Source of the DNA: CAZAQK01 sp964535825
GTDB taxonomy: Bacteria > Pseudomonadota > Alphaproteobacteria > Rickettsiales > SXRF01
DNA length: 64,000 nt
Assembly (NCBI GenBank): GCA_964535825.1
Contig: CAZHUC010000008.1
Location: 1-64,000 of the forward strand
Direction of reading: 5' to 3'
Below, piece by piece: positions 34,696 through 43,893 of the stretch. The notes under the pieces were generated by a model. It made no database searches, was not told where the DNA came from, and worked only from the letters and a program-made list of their open reading frames with translations. Position 1 is the stretch's first letter; the number at the start of each line of letters is the position of its first letter. The position numbers and the translations under genes were made by a program.

Positions 34696-35736
34696 ATGAT
34701 TAGTAATGAAAAAATTCTTGTGCGTACCCTTCTAGGGAAAACTGAAAAACGGATTCCTTTCTGGTTCATGCGTCAGGCAGGAAGGTATCTTCCAGAATAT
34801 AGAAAGCTCAGGAGTAATTATAATAATTTTCTGGAATATTGTTACACACCAGAGGCAGCTGTAGAGGCAACACTTCAACCCATAAAACGGTTTGGTATGG
34901 ATGCTGCGATCATATTTTCAGATATTCTGGTGATTCCCCATGCAATGGGAATGGATGTACGATTCGAGGAAGGTAAAGGCCCGATACTTACACCAGTACG
35001 AACAGCAGATGAAATAAAACATCTGAAGCCGCTGGATAAAAAATTCCTCTCACCTGTCTATCAGGCGCTAAAAAGGACAAGATCGGAATTACCGGAAGAA
35101 ACAGCACTGATTGGCTTTGCAGGACTTCCGTGGACACTTTCCTGTTACATGATCGAAGGTGGATCCAGTAAGGAATTCAATGAAATAAAAACGATCATGA
35201 GAAAAGATCCTGAAGTATTTTCTGAACTGACAGAGAAGTTAATTATTGCTGTAACGGATCATATCTTACTGCAAATAGAGGCGGGTGCTGAAGTGATTCA
35301 ATTATTCGACTCATGGGCAGGAATTTTGAATAATGACGAGTTCTTGAAATGGTCGATCGAACCAACACAGAAGATAGTGCAAGGTATCAGGAAGTATCAT
35401 CAGGATATACCAATTATCGGATTTCCACGCCAGGCAGGCATAAAATTCATGGATTATGCGAAAATGACAGGTGTGAATGCGGTAAGTATCGATAATTCGG
35501 TCTCGCTGGGATGGGTACATGATGAATTACAGAAACATACGGTGGTACAAGGTTGCCTGAGTAATGAACTGCTTGCAGGTGACGCGGATGCGATGCTGGG
35601 CGAAACACGGGAGATAATAAATAGTTTTAAGGATAAACCCTTTGTCTTTAATCTCGGTCATGGTATTTTGCCACACACACCGGTAGAAAACGTAGAATTA
35701 TTGTGTAATTATTTAAAACAAGCAGCGCGGGATTAA
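34696..35736 (+). CDS. hemE: Uroporphyrinogen decarboxylase
   Basis: Converts uroporphyrinogen III to coproporphyrinogen III in heme synthesis. 346 residues, normal size. WFMRQAGRYLPEYRKLR near residue 23, IIFSDILVIPHAMG with the catalytic Asp, GFAGLPWTLSCYMIEG, QLFDSWAG, and NLGHGILPHTPVENV near the C terminus are conserved. Codon use is more AT-rich than in neighbouring genes and no Shine-Dalgarno precedes the ATG. Its stop overlaps the hemH start by one base. Confidence 0.97.
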   Translation: MISNEKILVRTLLGKTEKRIPFWFMRQAGRYLPEYRKLRSNYNNFLEYCYTPEAAVEATLQPIKRFGMDAAIIFSDILVIPHAMGMDVRFEEGKGPILTPVRTADEIKHLKPLDKKFLSPVYQALKRTRSELPEETALIGFAGLPWTLSCYMIEGGSSKEFNEIKTIMRKDPEVFSELTEKLIIAVTDHILLQIEAGAEVIQLFDSWAGILNNDEFLKWSIEPTQKIVQGIRKYHQDIPIIGFPRQAGIKFMDYAKMTGVNAVSIDNSVSLGWVHDELQKHTVVQGCLSNELLAGDADAMLGETREIINSFKDKPFVFNLGHGILPHTPVENVELLCNYLKQAARD

Positions 35737-36767
35737 TGTCTAGAACAGCGGTTATTTTATTCAATCTGGGTGGCCCAGATGATCTAAAGGCGGTGAAGCC
35801 ATTTCTTTTTAACCTGTTTAACGATAAAGCGATTATACGAGTTCCTCAGCCTTTCAGGTTCATACTTGCTTCCATTATTTCCACCATCCGCGCAAAAAAA
35901 GCACGATCCATTTATCAGTGCATGGGCGGAAAATCTCCGATCTTAGATCAGACCGTTGCACAGGCGAACGCACTCGAAAAGATCCTGAGTGTCAAAGGGC
36001 AATATAAAGTTTTTGTTTGTATGCGTTACTGGCATCCGATGAGTGATATCGTGGCGATGAAGGTAAAATCCTATATGCCGGAACGAATCATTCTTCTGCC
36101 ACTTTACCCGCAATACTCTACGACGACGACCGCATCTTCGGTTGCGCATTGGGATAAGGCGGCGGCTAAAGCCGGGCTTTCCAATATCCCGACCAAACTT
36201 ATCTGCTGCTATCATGATGATTACGGATTCGCTGCGGCACATGTGCAACTCATCAAGGATATTTACTGGAAAGCGGCAGAGAATGGTAAACCACGCGTAT
36301 TATTTTCGGCACATGGTCTGCCGAAAAAAGTGATAAAAGCTGGTGATCCGTATCAGGAACAAGTGGAAGACAGTGTTGCGCGTATCGTGCAGATTCTTTC
36401 CATTGAGGGCTTTGATCATCGTATCTGTTACCAGAGCAAAGTTGGGCCGATGCAGTGGATCGGACCTTCTACCGAAGAAGAGATATTAGAGGCCGGAAAA
36501 GATGGCGTGCCAATTGTTGTTGTGCCGATCGCATTCGTTTCCGAGCATTCAGAAACATTGGTTGAGCTGGATGTAGAATATCGCGAGCTCGCCAGCGAAC
36601 ATGGTGTTCCCTCTTATTGGCGTGTGCCGGCACTGGGATGTGAGCCTTACTATATCCAGACACTTGCGGATCTTTGCCTGGGCAAAACATCCAAAAAGAA
36701 AGAATGCGACTACTGCAAGAAGCATTTCCCGCAGGATGGAGAAATGCCTTGTAAGATGGCCGCGTAA
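35736..36767 (+). CDS. hemH: Ferrochelatase
   Basis: Inserts Fe(II) into protoporphyrin IX. 343 residues: NLGGPDDLKAVKPFL at the start, CMRYWHP, LPLYPQYSTTTTASS, the catalytic His in LFSAHGLPKK, CYQSKVGPMQWIGPSTEE, and a second conserved region PIAFVSEHSETLVELD. The C terminus carries a Cys cluster (CDYCKKHFP...MPCKM) that might bind metal or an iron-sulfur cluster. Couples with hemE by a one-base overlap. Confidence 0.97.
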   Translation: MSRTAVILFNLGGPDDLKAVKPFLFNLFNDKAIIRVPQPFRFILASIISTIRAKKARSIYQCMGGKSPILDQTVAQANALEKILSVKGQYKVFVCMRYWHPMSDIVAMKVKSYMPERIILLPLYPQYSTTTTASSVAHWDKAAAKAGLSNIPTKLICCYHDDYGFAAAHVQLIKDIYWKAAENGKPRVLFSAHGLPKKVIKAGDPYQEQVEDSVARIVQILSIEGFDHRICYQSKVGPMQWIGPSTEEEILEAGKDGVPIVVVPIAFVSEHSETLVELDVEYRELASEHGVPSYWRVPALGCEPYYIQTLADLCLGKTSKKKECDYCKKHFPQDGEMPCKMAA

Positions 36768-36770
36768 TTT

Positions 36771-37214
36771 ATGGTCGACAGCTTATACCACTGGCTGAAA
36801 GCATTTCATATCATCGCTGTTGTTGCCTGGATGTGCGGCATGCTCTATTTGCCGCGTCTGTTCGTTTATCATTCCAAAGTAGCTGTTGGCAGTGAGGCAT
36901 CAGAGCTTTTCAAGGTGATGGAACATAAGCTCATGCGGCTTATCATCAACCCAGCCATGATCGTAAGCTGGATATTGGGGTTATGGATCGCTTACCTCAT
37001 CAATGCGTTCGATCCGGTGAATGGACTGTGGTTGCATTACAAACTGGCACTTGTCATAGCCATGCAGATCGTACACGCCATGATGAGTCGTTTCCGAAAA
37101 GCATTCGCCCGCGATGAACGCCCTAAATCGGAAAAATATTTCCGCATATTCAATGAAGTGCCAACAATTTTGATGATTATCATCATCATACTGGTGGTTG
37201 TCAGGCCGGTATAA
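36771..37214 (+). CDS. hemJ: Protoporphyrinogen oxidase HemJ
   Basis: 147 residues with four membrane helices. Oxidises protoporphyrinogen IX to protoporphyrin IX, the step before HemH. HemJ marks: WLKAFHIIAVVAWMCGMLYLPRLFVYH with the essential His, MEHKLMRLIINPAM, WLHYKLALV and the tail RIFNEVPTILMIIIIILVVVRP. Starts 3 bp behind hemH, completing a hemE-hemH-hemJ operon. Earlier annotations call the family UPF0093. Confidence 0.95.
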   Translation: MVDSLYHWLKAFHIIAVVAWMCGMLYLPRLFVYHSKVAVGSEASELFKVMEHKLMRLIINPAMIVSWILGLWIAYLINAFDPVNGLWLHYKLALVIAMQIVHAMMSRFRKAFARDERPKSEKYFRIFNEVPTILMIIIIILVVVRPV

Positions 37215-37228
37215 GGCGTTAAAGTTTG

Positions 37229-37257
37229 TTGACCTTAGCTGCTAAATAACGTATATT
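37229..37257 (+). promoter_or_regulatory. sigma70-type promoter of rho
   Basis: TTGACC (37229-37234), a 17-bp spacer and TATATT (37252-37257) lie behind hemJ. The predicted transcript would start near 37264 and have a leader of about 85 nt before rho. Confidence 0.75.
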
Positions 37258-37263
37258 ACTTCC

Positions 37264-37348
37264 ATTCAGACAGCGCACACACTTCCCCGCGCGTCCCTCC
37301 CAATCCCCTTCAATTTGTATATAACCCTCCCCGAACAGATTTATTTTT
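37264..37348 (+). promoter_or_regulatory. C-rich rho leader, candidate Rho-utilisation site
   Basis: From about 37270 to 37335 the coding strand is rich in C and poor in G (for example CTTCCCCGCGCGTCCCTCCC and later CCCTCCCC) and shows no obvious hairpin. Such stretches act as rut sites, and the E. coli rho gene limits its own transcription in its leader. Autoregulation here is an inference. Confidence 0.45.
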
Positions 37349-38611
37349 ATGAAACTTCAAGAACTTAAGCTGAAAACAGCCGATGAATTACTGCAACTCG
37401 CCGAAGAGGCAGGCGTAGAGAACGCCAGCACCCTGCTCAAGCAGGAGATGATCTTCGCCATCCTGAAAAAACAGGCAGAAAAGGGCGAAGCTATTCTTGG
37501 TGAAGGTGTTATTGAAGTACTTCAGGATGGGTTTGGTTTCCTGCGTTCGCCACTTGCTAACTATCTGGCAGGACCGGATGATATTTATGTTTCACCCTCA
37601 CAGATCCGTCGCTTCGCGCTTCGTACCGGTGATACAGTGGAAGGTGAGATACGCGCGCCAAAGGATGGTGAGCGTTACTTTGCACTGGTGAAGGTCAACC
37701 GCATCAATTTCGATGATCCGGAAGCTGTTCGCCATCGTATCAATTTTGACAACCTGACCCCGCTCTATCCAGAACGCCGTATCAAACTGGAAGTAGAGAA
37801 TCGCCCGGATAAAAAAGATCTCTCCATGCGCGTGGCGGATATCGTAACCCCACTGGGTTTTGGTCAGCGCGCATTGATCGTTGCGCCACCACGCACTGGT
37901 AAAACCGTTTATCTTCAGAATATTGCGCATTCTATTACCGCTAACCACCCCGATGCTTTCCTGATCGTTCTGCTTATCGATGAACGTCCGGAAGAGGTAA
38001 CCGACATGCAGCGCACCGTGAAAGGTGAAGTGGTTTCATCTACGTTCGATGAACCAGCGACCCGACACGTGCAGCTTGCTGAAATGGTTATTGAGAAAGC
38101 TAAAAAGCTCGTCGAGCATAAAAAGGATGTGGTGATCCTGCTGGATTCTATCACCCGTCTTGCGCGTGCGTACAACACGGTTGTGCCTTCATCAGGTAAA
38201 GTGCTCACCGGTGGTGTGGATGCGAATGCGCTGCAGCGTCCGAAGCGTTTCTTTGGTGCTGCGCGTAACATCGAACATGGTGGTTCACTCACCATTATCG
38301 CAACCGCGCTGATCGAAACCGGCAGCCGCATGGACGAAGTGATCTTTGAAGAATTCAAAGGTACAGGTAACTCTGAAATTATCCTTGATCGTAAACTGGC
38401 GGATAAACGTACCTTCCCTGCCATGGACATCACCAAGTCCGGCACGCGTAAGGAAGACCTGCTGGTGGATAAGGCGACCCTCACGAAGATGTGGGTGATG
38501 CGCAAGATCCTTGCACCGATGGGCGCTGTGGACGGTATCGAGTTCCTGCTTGAGAAGCTGGGCGAGACCAAGAACAACGGCGAGTTCTTCGATAAGATGA
38601 ACAAGCCGTGA
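37349..38611 (+). CDS. rho: Transcription termination factor Rho
   Basis: Hexameric RNA helicase that ends transcription. 420 residues: N-terminal helix bundle, then the cold-shock-like RNA-binding fold (EGVIEVLQDGFGFLRS and DDIYVSPSQIRRF). The ATPase follows, with P-loop APPRTGKT, LLIDERPEEVTDM, LLDSITRLARAYN, the Q- and R-loop region SSGKVLTGGVDANAL, and ALIETGSRMDEVIFEEFKGTGNSE. Full length and complete. It lies on the hemE side of the origin, as in many alphaproteobacteria. Confidence 0.98.
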   Translation: MKLQELKLKTADELLQLAEEAGVENASTLLKQEMIFAILKKQAEKGEAILGEGVIEVLQDGFGFLRSPLANYLAGPDDIYVSPSQIRRFALRTGDTVEGEIRAPKDGERYFALVKVNRINFDDPEAVRHRINFDNLTPLYPERRIKLEVENRPDKKDLSMRVADIVTPLGFGQRALIVAPPRTGKTVYLQNIAHSITANHPDAFLIVLLIDERPEEVTDMQRTVKGEVVSSTFDEPATRHVQLAEMVIEKAKKLVEHKKDVVILLDSITRLARAYNTVVPSSGKVLTGGVDANALQRPKRFFGAARNIEHGGSLTIIATALIETGSRMDEVIFEEFKGTGNSEIILDRKLADKRTFPAMDITKSGTRKEDLLVDKATLTKMWVMRKILAPMGAVDGIEFLLEKLGETKNNGEFFDKMNKP

Positions 38612-38654
38612 TGGCTTAAGCAAAAATTAATTCTGCTCGCCTAATTGTGGATGG

Positions 38655-39614
38655 ATGAGTACGCTCGTTCGATACATCCTGCCTGCCGAATGGATCATAG
38701 TATTTGGCTTTCTGGTATATGGAGCACTGCTGCTTTTTGGCTATCCGGTGCTTATTCCGGCAGCAGAAGGTGGCGAGGTGCTAATGGCACTGGGGCGCAC
38801 CAAGAATTACAGCATCATATTGCTGACGAGTGTCGGCTTCTTTGTGTTGATGACACTGATACGAGGCATCATGCGACGGCAGCTTTCTATCCGGTCACTA
38901 TTGGCTGATATACAGATATTCCTCAGGTTGCTGGTATGTTTGCTGTTGGCCATCTATCTCATGCTGTGTTTCAAATGGTGGGCGCATACGGACGGTGTCC
39001 TTTATGATGAGCTGTATGAGAGTCTCGATAAGACATTTGCCTGGCTGAAGGATGGATTTTTCTTTCTGGATTCATTGGCTGCGATCCCGCACATTTATTA
39101 CTTCCATCTTTTCTCCGGTATGTTTCTTAGCGGGTATATCATGTGTATATTGTTCGAAAAGGAGCAATTTACCCGCATGGTGACCGCCAACATAGCGGTC
39201 GCAATACTGGGTGGCCTTGGTTACATGATCGCGCCTGCGTATGGCCCTGTGTTCTTTTCTGTCTCGGAGGATGTGGCGCTTAGATCCAGTCAGGAGGCGA
39301 TGCTTTCTGTGACCGAGGCGTTCCGTACATCCGGCGGCAAGATATTCAATCCTGCATTCTTCGAGGGTGTGCTTGGTGCAATGCCATCGCTGCACATTGC
39401 CCATGCTATTGTCATCACCGTTTATAACTGGCGTTTGAATGTGGGCAATGGGCTGATCTTTTGCCTGTTCACCCTATACATCGCAACCTATGCGGTTGTA
39501 ACTCGCTTTCATTACATCGTTGACCTGCAGGCAGGCATAGTGCTTTCCTTGCTTTGTATCATTATTGTGGATCGTATGTATGCCATGCATCGGGTAGCGC
39601 GAACGAGGCAGTAA
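38655..39614 (+). CDS. PAP2-superfamily membrane protein, copy 1
   Basis: 319 residues with six or more membrane helices. The C-terminal half carries the phosphatase-type motifs as AMPSLHIAHAIV and TRFHYIVDLQAG, plus an AYGPVFF segment. This is the inositolphosphorylceramide-synthase-like branch (PAP2_3), where PSGH becomes PSLH. Catalytic His residues are present, so a lipid phosphate phosphatase or phosphotransferase acting at the membrane is likely; the substrate is unknown. The next gene is a paralog in the same orientation 42 bp downstream. No strong ribosome site is seen. Confidence 0.85.
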   Translation: MSTLVRYILPAEWIIVFGFLVYGALLLFGYPVLIPAAEGGEVLMALGRTKNYSIILLTSVGFFVLMTLIRGIMRRQLSIRSLLADIQIFLRLLVCLLLAIYLMLCFKWWAHTDGVLYDELYESLDKTFAWLKDGFFFLDSLAAIPHIYYFHLFSGMFLSGYIMCILFEKEQFTRMVTANIAVAILGGLGYMIAPAYGPVFFSVSEDVALRSSQEAMLSVTEAFRTSGGKIFNPAFFEGVLGAMPSLHIAHAIVITVYNWRLNVGNGLIFCLFTLYIATYAVVTRFHYIVDLQAGIVLSLLCIIIVDRMYAMHRVARTRQ

Positions 39615-39656
39615 TTTTAACAGCTCTTTAAGTTTTGCTCTCTAATTTGGGCTGGT

Positions 39657-40610
39657 ATGCATAAATCCCAGCGTTTTCTTACGGTTGAAGTTGTCGCGTT
39701 GTTCGGGCTGTGTATATTCTTTCTGCTAAAGAATATCTTTTCTTACCCGTATGTTTTTCCCTCTGGTGGCGGCGGGGAAATCCTTCAGCAATTCGCAGGC
39801 ACTAAAAGTTACCTGAGCTATCTGATACTGGCGGCAGTGGTCTATATTACCAGCATGGCGGTTCGCCAGTTCATTCTCAAAAAGCCGCCAGGCATTTCGC
39901 CAACGCAGGGCTTTATCAATTTCTTCAGGCTCACACTGGCATCGGCAGTGTGCTTTTACCTGATGCTCGTATTCAAATGGTGGTCACATATCGGTACGGC
40001 AACGTACGATGATATGTATTACGCCTTCGATAATGCCATCGGTGGCTATGGCTGGATCGATGCTATCGCTGGTGCGCTGCCCATTGATCATATGATGTAT
40101 TTCCGGCTGTTCGCTTTCTCGATCGTATTCACCTATCTGGTGTGCGCGGCCATACGATTTGAATTGCTCGAGCGTGTGGTGACGGGCAATGCGATCGTTG
40201 CAGTTGTGGGTGGTCTCGGCTATATGATCGCGCCCGCTTACGGGCCTTTTATTTTCCTGCCGTCACATGGCGCGCTGCATGAGACCCAGCAGATGATGTT
40301 GCAGATGACAGAGAAATTCCGAGAGATCGGCGGCCCATACGAGACAGGATTTTATATGGAAGGTGTACTTGGCGCGATGCCATCACTGCACATCGCCCAT
40401 GTGTTGGTGCTTAGCTACTACATATCTAAACTCTCAAAATGGCTTGGGCGCGTGTTCGGAGTGTTTTCTGTTTACATCGCAATATACGCAGTGGTCACGC
40501 GCTTCCATTACATCATCGATCTGTTCGCCGGTGCTGCATTGGCGATACTAGCCGTATACTGCACGGAATGGCTGGCTATGAAATTACGCCATAAATCGCG
40601 AAAATATTGA
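39657..40610 (+). CDS. PAP2-superfamily membrane protein, copy 2
   Basis: 317 residues, collinear with the preceding gene over its whole length: shared FKWWSH/FKWWAH, AYGPF/AYGPV, EGVLGAMPSLHIAH and AVVTRFHYIIDLFAG. It is clearly a diverged tandem duplicate with all motif residues retained. The two could form a heteromer or act on different lipid phosphates. Followed after about 100 bp by mdh, which has its own ribosome site and probably its own promoter. Confidence 0.85.
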   Translation: MHKSQRFLTVEVVALFGLCIFFLLKNIFSYPYVFPSGGGGEILQQFAGTKSYLSYLILAAVVYITSMAVRQFILKKPPGISPTQGFINFFRLTLASAVCFYLMLVFKWWSHIGTATYDDMYYAFDNAIGGYGWIDAIAGALPIDHMMYFRLFAFSIVFTYLVCAAIRFELLERVVTGNAIVAVVGGLGYMIAPAYGPFIFLPSHGALHETQQMMLQMTEKFREIGGPYETGFYMEGVLGAMPSLHIAHVLVLSYYISKLSKWLGRVFGVFSVYIAIYAVVTRFHYIIDLFAGAALAILAVYCTEWLAMKLRHKSRKY

Positions 40611-40713
40611 ATAAATACAGCCCTCTATAGGGATAGAGTATTTTAATCTGGTCTTAATGAAACTATTCTACTATCTGTACCCTGTATTTTTTAAACTCAG
40701 GAAGGATAATACT

Positions 40714-41679
40714 ATGACTGCTCGCAAGAAAATCGCCCTTGTTGGTGCCGGAATGATCGGTGGTACGCTCGCTCATTTATGTGAACTCAAGAATCTTGGT
40801 GATGTGGTATTGTTCGATATCGCCGAAGGCCTGCCGCAAGGCAAGGCGCTCGATATTTCGCAGAGCTCGGCCGTGGATGGTCATGATGTGCATCTGAAAG
40901 GCACAAATGATTATGCCGATCTGAAAAATTCCGATGTAGTGATAGTAACCGCTGGTGTGCCGCGCAAACCGGGCATGAGCCGCGATGACCTGCTTGCTAT
41001 CAACACCGGCATCATCAAGACCGTTGCTGAAAATATTAAAAAACATTGTCCGAATGCATTCGTGATCGTGATCACCAACCCGCTTGATGCAATGGTTTGG
41101 GTCATGCAGAAGCTTTCTGGTCTGCCAGCCAATAAAGTAGTGGGTATGGCGGGTGTGCTGGATTCATCACGTTTTGCCTACTTCCTGGCAGAAGAGCTGA
41201 AAGTATCTATCTCCGATATCAACGCATTCGTACTTGGTGGTCATGGTGATACGATGGTACCTGTGACCAATTACACCACCATCTCAGGTATTCCGCTTCC
41301 GGAATTTGTAAGGATGGGCTGGCTGAAACAGGATAAGCTCGATCAGATCGTACAGCGTACGCGTGATGGTGGTGCCGAGATCGTGGGGCTTCTCAAGACC
41401 GGTTCGGCATTCTATGCACCTGCTGCTTCTGCCATCCGTATGGCTGAAGCGTATCTGTATGACAAAAAACGCATCCTGCCATGTGCTGCGCACCTTACTG
41501 GCCAGTATGGGGTAAAAGACCTGTATGTTGGTGTTCCGTGCGTTATCGGCGCGAATGGCGTGGAGAAAATTGTTGAAATTTCATTGAATACAGAGCAAAA
41601 AGCGATGTTCGATAAATCGGTTGATGCAGTAAAAGGCCTATGTGCCGCCATTAAGCTGGATGGCGCAAAAGCAGCATAA
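40714..41679 (+). CDS. mdh: Malate dehydrogenase
   Basis: NAD-dependent TCA enzyme of the lactate-dehydrogenase-like type found in alphaproteobacteria. 321 residues from the ATG at 40714, which has AGGAAGGA 7 bases upstream. Nucleotide loop VGAGMIGGTLAH, specificity loop AGVPRKPGMSRDDLL (Arg residues for malate), ITNPLDAMVWV, catalytic His in VLGGHGDTMVP. First gene of the TCA block continuing with sucCD. Confidence 0.97.
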   Translation: MTARKKIALVGAGMIGGTLAHLCELKNLGDVVLFDIAEGLPQGKALDISQSSAVDGHDVHLKGTNDYADLKNSDVVIVTAGVPRKPGMSRDDLLAINTGIIKTVAENIKKHCPNAFVIVITNPLDAMVWVMQKLSGLPANKVVGMAGVLDSSRFAYFLAEELKVSISDINAFVLGGHGDTMVPVTNYTTISGIPLPEFVRMGWLKQDKLDQIVQRTRDGGAEIVGLLKTGSAFYAPAASAIRMAEAYLYDKKRILPCAAHLTGQYGVKDLYVGVPCVIGANGVEKIVEISLNTEQKAMFDKSVDAVKGLCAAIKLDGAKAA

Positions 41680-41712
41680 CAACAGACTACCCAAGTCACA
41701 GAGGTTATAAAA

Positions 41713-42885
41713 ATGAATATACATGAATACCAAGCCAAGCAGATCTTGGCTAAATACAAAGTAGCAGTGCCACGCGGCCAGGTTGCCTACACCCCGCATG
41801 AGGCGGTGCAGGTGGCGCAGAACCTCGGCGGCAAACTCTGGGTGGTGAAAGCCCAGATCCATGCCGGTGGCCGAGGTAAAGGCGGTGGCGTGAAGCTCGC
41901 GAAAACTCTGGACGAAGTGGAAACACTTGCCAAGAACATGATTGGCATGACGCTGGTTACGCACCAGACTGGCCCGGAAGGCAAGCTGGTGAAGCGCATT
42001 TATGTTGAAGAAGGCACAAGCATTGCCAAAGAACTTTACTTAAGCATGCTGGTTGACCGTGCGACCTCGCAGGTGACATTCGTTGCATCATCTGAGGGCG
42101 GTGTGGAGATTGAGGAAGTTGCGGAGAAACATCCCGAGAAGATCATCAAGCAGGCAGTAGATCCTGCAGCAGGTCTTCAGTCGTATCACATTCGTAAGCT
42201 GATCTTCGGACTTAACATTCCAAAAGAAGTGCAGCCGGAATTCACTAAATTCATTGAAGGCCTGTGGCGTGCATTCATGGATACCGACGCGTCGCAGCTC
42301 GAGATCAATCCGCTGGTAATTACTGGCGATAACCACATCATCGCGCTCGATGCGAAATTCAATTTCGATGAGAACGCCCTCTTCCGTCACCCGGATATTC
42401 ATGATCTGCGTGATCCGGATGAAGAAGATCCGCTGGAGCAGAAAGCGGCCAAATTTGGCCTTTCCTACATCAAGATGGATGGCAACATTGGTTGTATGGT
42501 GAACGGCGCAGGCCTTGCCATGGCGACGATGGACATCGTAAAACTCTATGGCGGTACGCCGGCTAACTTCCTCGATGTGGGTGGTGGCGCGAACCGTGAA
42601 AAAGTAACCGAAGCCTTCAAGCTGATCTTATCCGATTCCAACGTGGAGGGCATTCTGGTGAATATCTTCGGTGGTATCATGCGCTGCGATATTATCGCAG
42701 AAGGTATCATCACCGCTGCACGCGAAGTAAATCTGCATGTACCGCTGGTAGTACGCCTAGAAGGTACGAACGTAGAGCTTGGCAAAAAGATGCTGGCTTC
42801 TTCCGGCCTTGCGATTACGACCGGTGATAATCTTGGCGATGCCGCAGAAAAAATTGTCGGCGCAGTAAAAAGAAAGGCAGCCTAA
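41713..42885 (+). CDS. sucC: Succinate-CoA ligase, beta subunit
   Basis: ADP/GDP-forming succinyl-CoA synthetase subunit carrying the ATP-grasp nucleotide site. 390 residues: MNIHEYQAKQIL at the N terminus, KAQIHAGGRGKGGGVK, SQLEINPLVIT, DGNIGCMVNGAGLAMATMD and VNIFGGIMRCDIIAEGII. It ends with TAATG, sharing one base with sucD. It performs the substrate-level phosphorylation step of the TCA cycle. Confidence 0.98.
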   Translation: MNIHEYQAKQILAKYKVAVPRGQVAYTPHEAVQVAQNLGGKLWVVKAQIHAGGRGKGGGVKLAKTLDEVETLAKNMIGMTLVTHQTGPEGKLVKRIYVEEGTSIAKELYLSMLVDRATSQVTFVASSEGGVEIEEVAEKHPEKIIKQAVDPAAGLQSYHIRKLIFGLNIPKEVQPEFTKFIEGLWRAFMDTDASQLEINPLVITGDNHIIALDAKFNFDENALFRHPDIHDLRDPDEEDPLEQKAAKFGLSYIKMDGNIGCMVNGAGLAMATMDIVKLYGGTPANFLDVGGGANREKVTEAFKLILSDSNVEGILVNIFGGIMRCDIIAEGIITAAREVNLHVPLVVRLEGTNVELGKKMLASSGLAITTGDNLGDAAEKIVGAVKRKAA

Positions 42886-43769
42886 TGAGCATCCTAGTAA
42901 ACAAAAATACCAAAGTACTCTGTCAGGGATTTACTGGCCGTGAAGGTACATATCACTCCGAGCAGGCTGTGGCATACGGCACCAAAATGGTGGGCGGTGT
43001 AACGCCCGGCAAAGGTGGCACCAATCATATCGACCTGCCAGTATTCGATACGGTGGATGAAGCCGTGCATAAAACCGGTGCGAACGCATCGGTGATCTAC
43101 GTGCCGCCTAAATTCGCAGCCGATGCGATCCTAGAAGCCATTGACGCGCAGCTTGCATTGGTGGTGTGCATCACCGAAGGTATCCCTGTGCTTGACATGG
43201 TGAAGGTAAAGCGCGCCCTCTCTGGTAGCAAGACCCGCCTCGTTGGCCCTAACTGCCCGGGTGTTATCACCCCGGGTGAATGCAAGATCGGCATCATGCC
43301 AGGTCACATCCACAAAAAAGGCAAGATCGGTATCGTGTCACGCTCTGGCACGCTGACCTATGAAGCTGTGGCGCAAACCTCGGCTGAAGGCCTTGGCCAG
43401 TCTACCTGCGTGGGTATCGGCGGTGATCCGGTGAACGGCACGAACTTCATTGACTGTATCGATCTGTTCCTTGGCGATCCGGATACGGATGCGATCGTGA
43501 TGATCGGTGAGATCGGTGGCAGCGCAGAAGAAGAAGCTGCTGAATTCATTAAGAAAAGCAAAGTGAAAAAGCCGATCGTAGGCTTTATCGCTGGCCGTAC
43601 TGCGCCTCCGGGCCGTCGTATGGGCCATGCCGGCGCTATCGTTTCAGGTGGCAAAGGTGGTGCAGACGATAAGATCGATGCGATGAAATCAGCCGGTATC
43701 GCAGTGTCTGATTCACCTGCGACCATTGGTATCACCATGGCACAGCTGCTCAAGAAGAAGGCCGCATAA
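42885..43769 (+). CDS. sucD: Succinate-CoA ligase, alpha subunit
   Basis: 294 residues. CoA-binding Rossmann domain with QGFTGREGTYHSEQAVAYGT and VTPGKGG. The active-site His is phosphorylated during catalysis, in GRTAPPGRRMGHAGAIV, and GPNCPGVITPGECKIGIMPG also matches the family. Translationally coupled to sucC. A hairpin with a following T-rich stretch separates it from sucA. Confidence 0.98.
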   Translation: MSILVNKNTKVLCQGFTGREGTYHSEQAVAYGTKMVGGVTPGKGGTNHIDLPVFDTVDEAVHKTGANASVIYVPPKFAADAILEAIDAQLALVVCITEGIPVLDMVKVKRALSGSKTRLVGPNCPGVITPGECKIGIMPGHIHKKGKIGIVSRSGTLTYEAVAQTSAEGLGQSTCVGIGGDPVNGTNFIDCIDLFLGDPDTDAIVMIGEIGGSAEEEAAEFIKKSKVKKPIVGFIAGRTAPPGRRMGHAGAIVSGGKGGADDKIDAMKSAGIAVSDSPATIGITMAQLLKKKAA

Positions 43770-43775
43770 GTTCCC

Positions 43776-43818
43776 GCATACCGGCGCATAGCCGGTATGC
43801 AGTTTCTTTGTTTTCTTT
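43776..43818 (+). terminator. Intrinsic terminator or attenuator between sucD and sucA
   Basis: A perfect 10-bp stem (GCATACCGGC / GCCGGTATGC, 43776-43800) with a five-base loop is followed by AGTTTCTTTGTTTTCTTT. The T tract is interrupted, so read-through into sucA is likely. Confidence 0.7.
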
Positions 43819-43893
43819 ATTCAATAAAAGCAGTATATTGGGCAGCCTCTGTAACCATATTTGAACAGGCGCAGCCTGAAGCGTGGAATCTGT

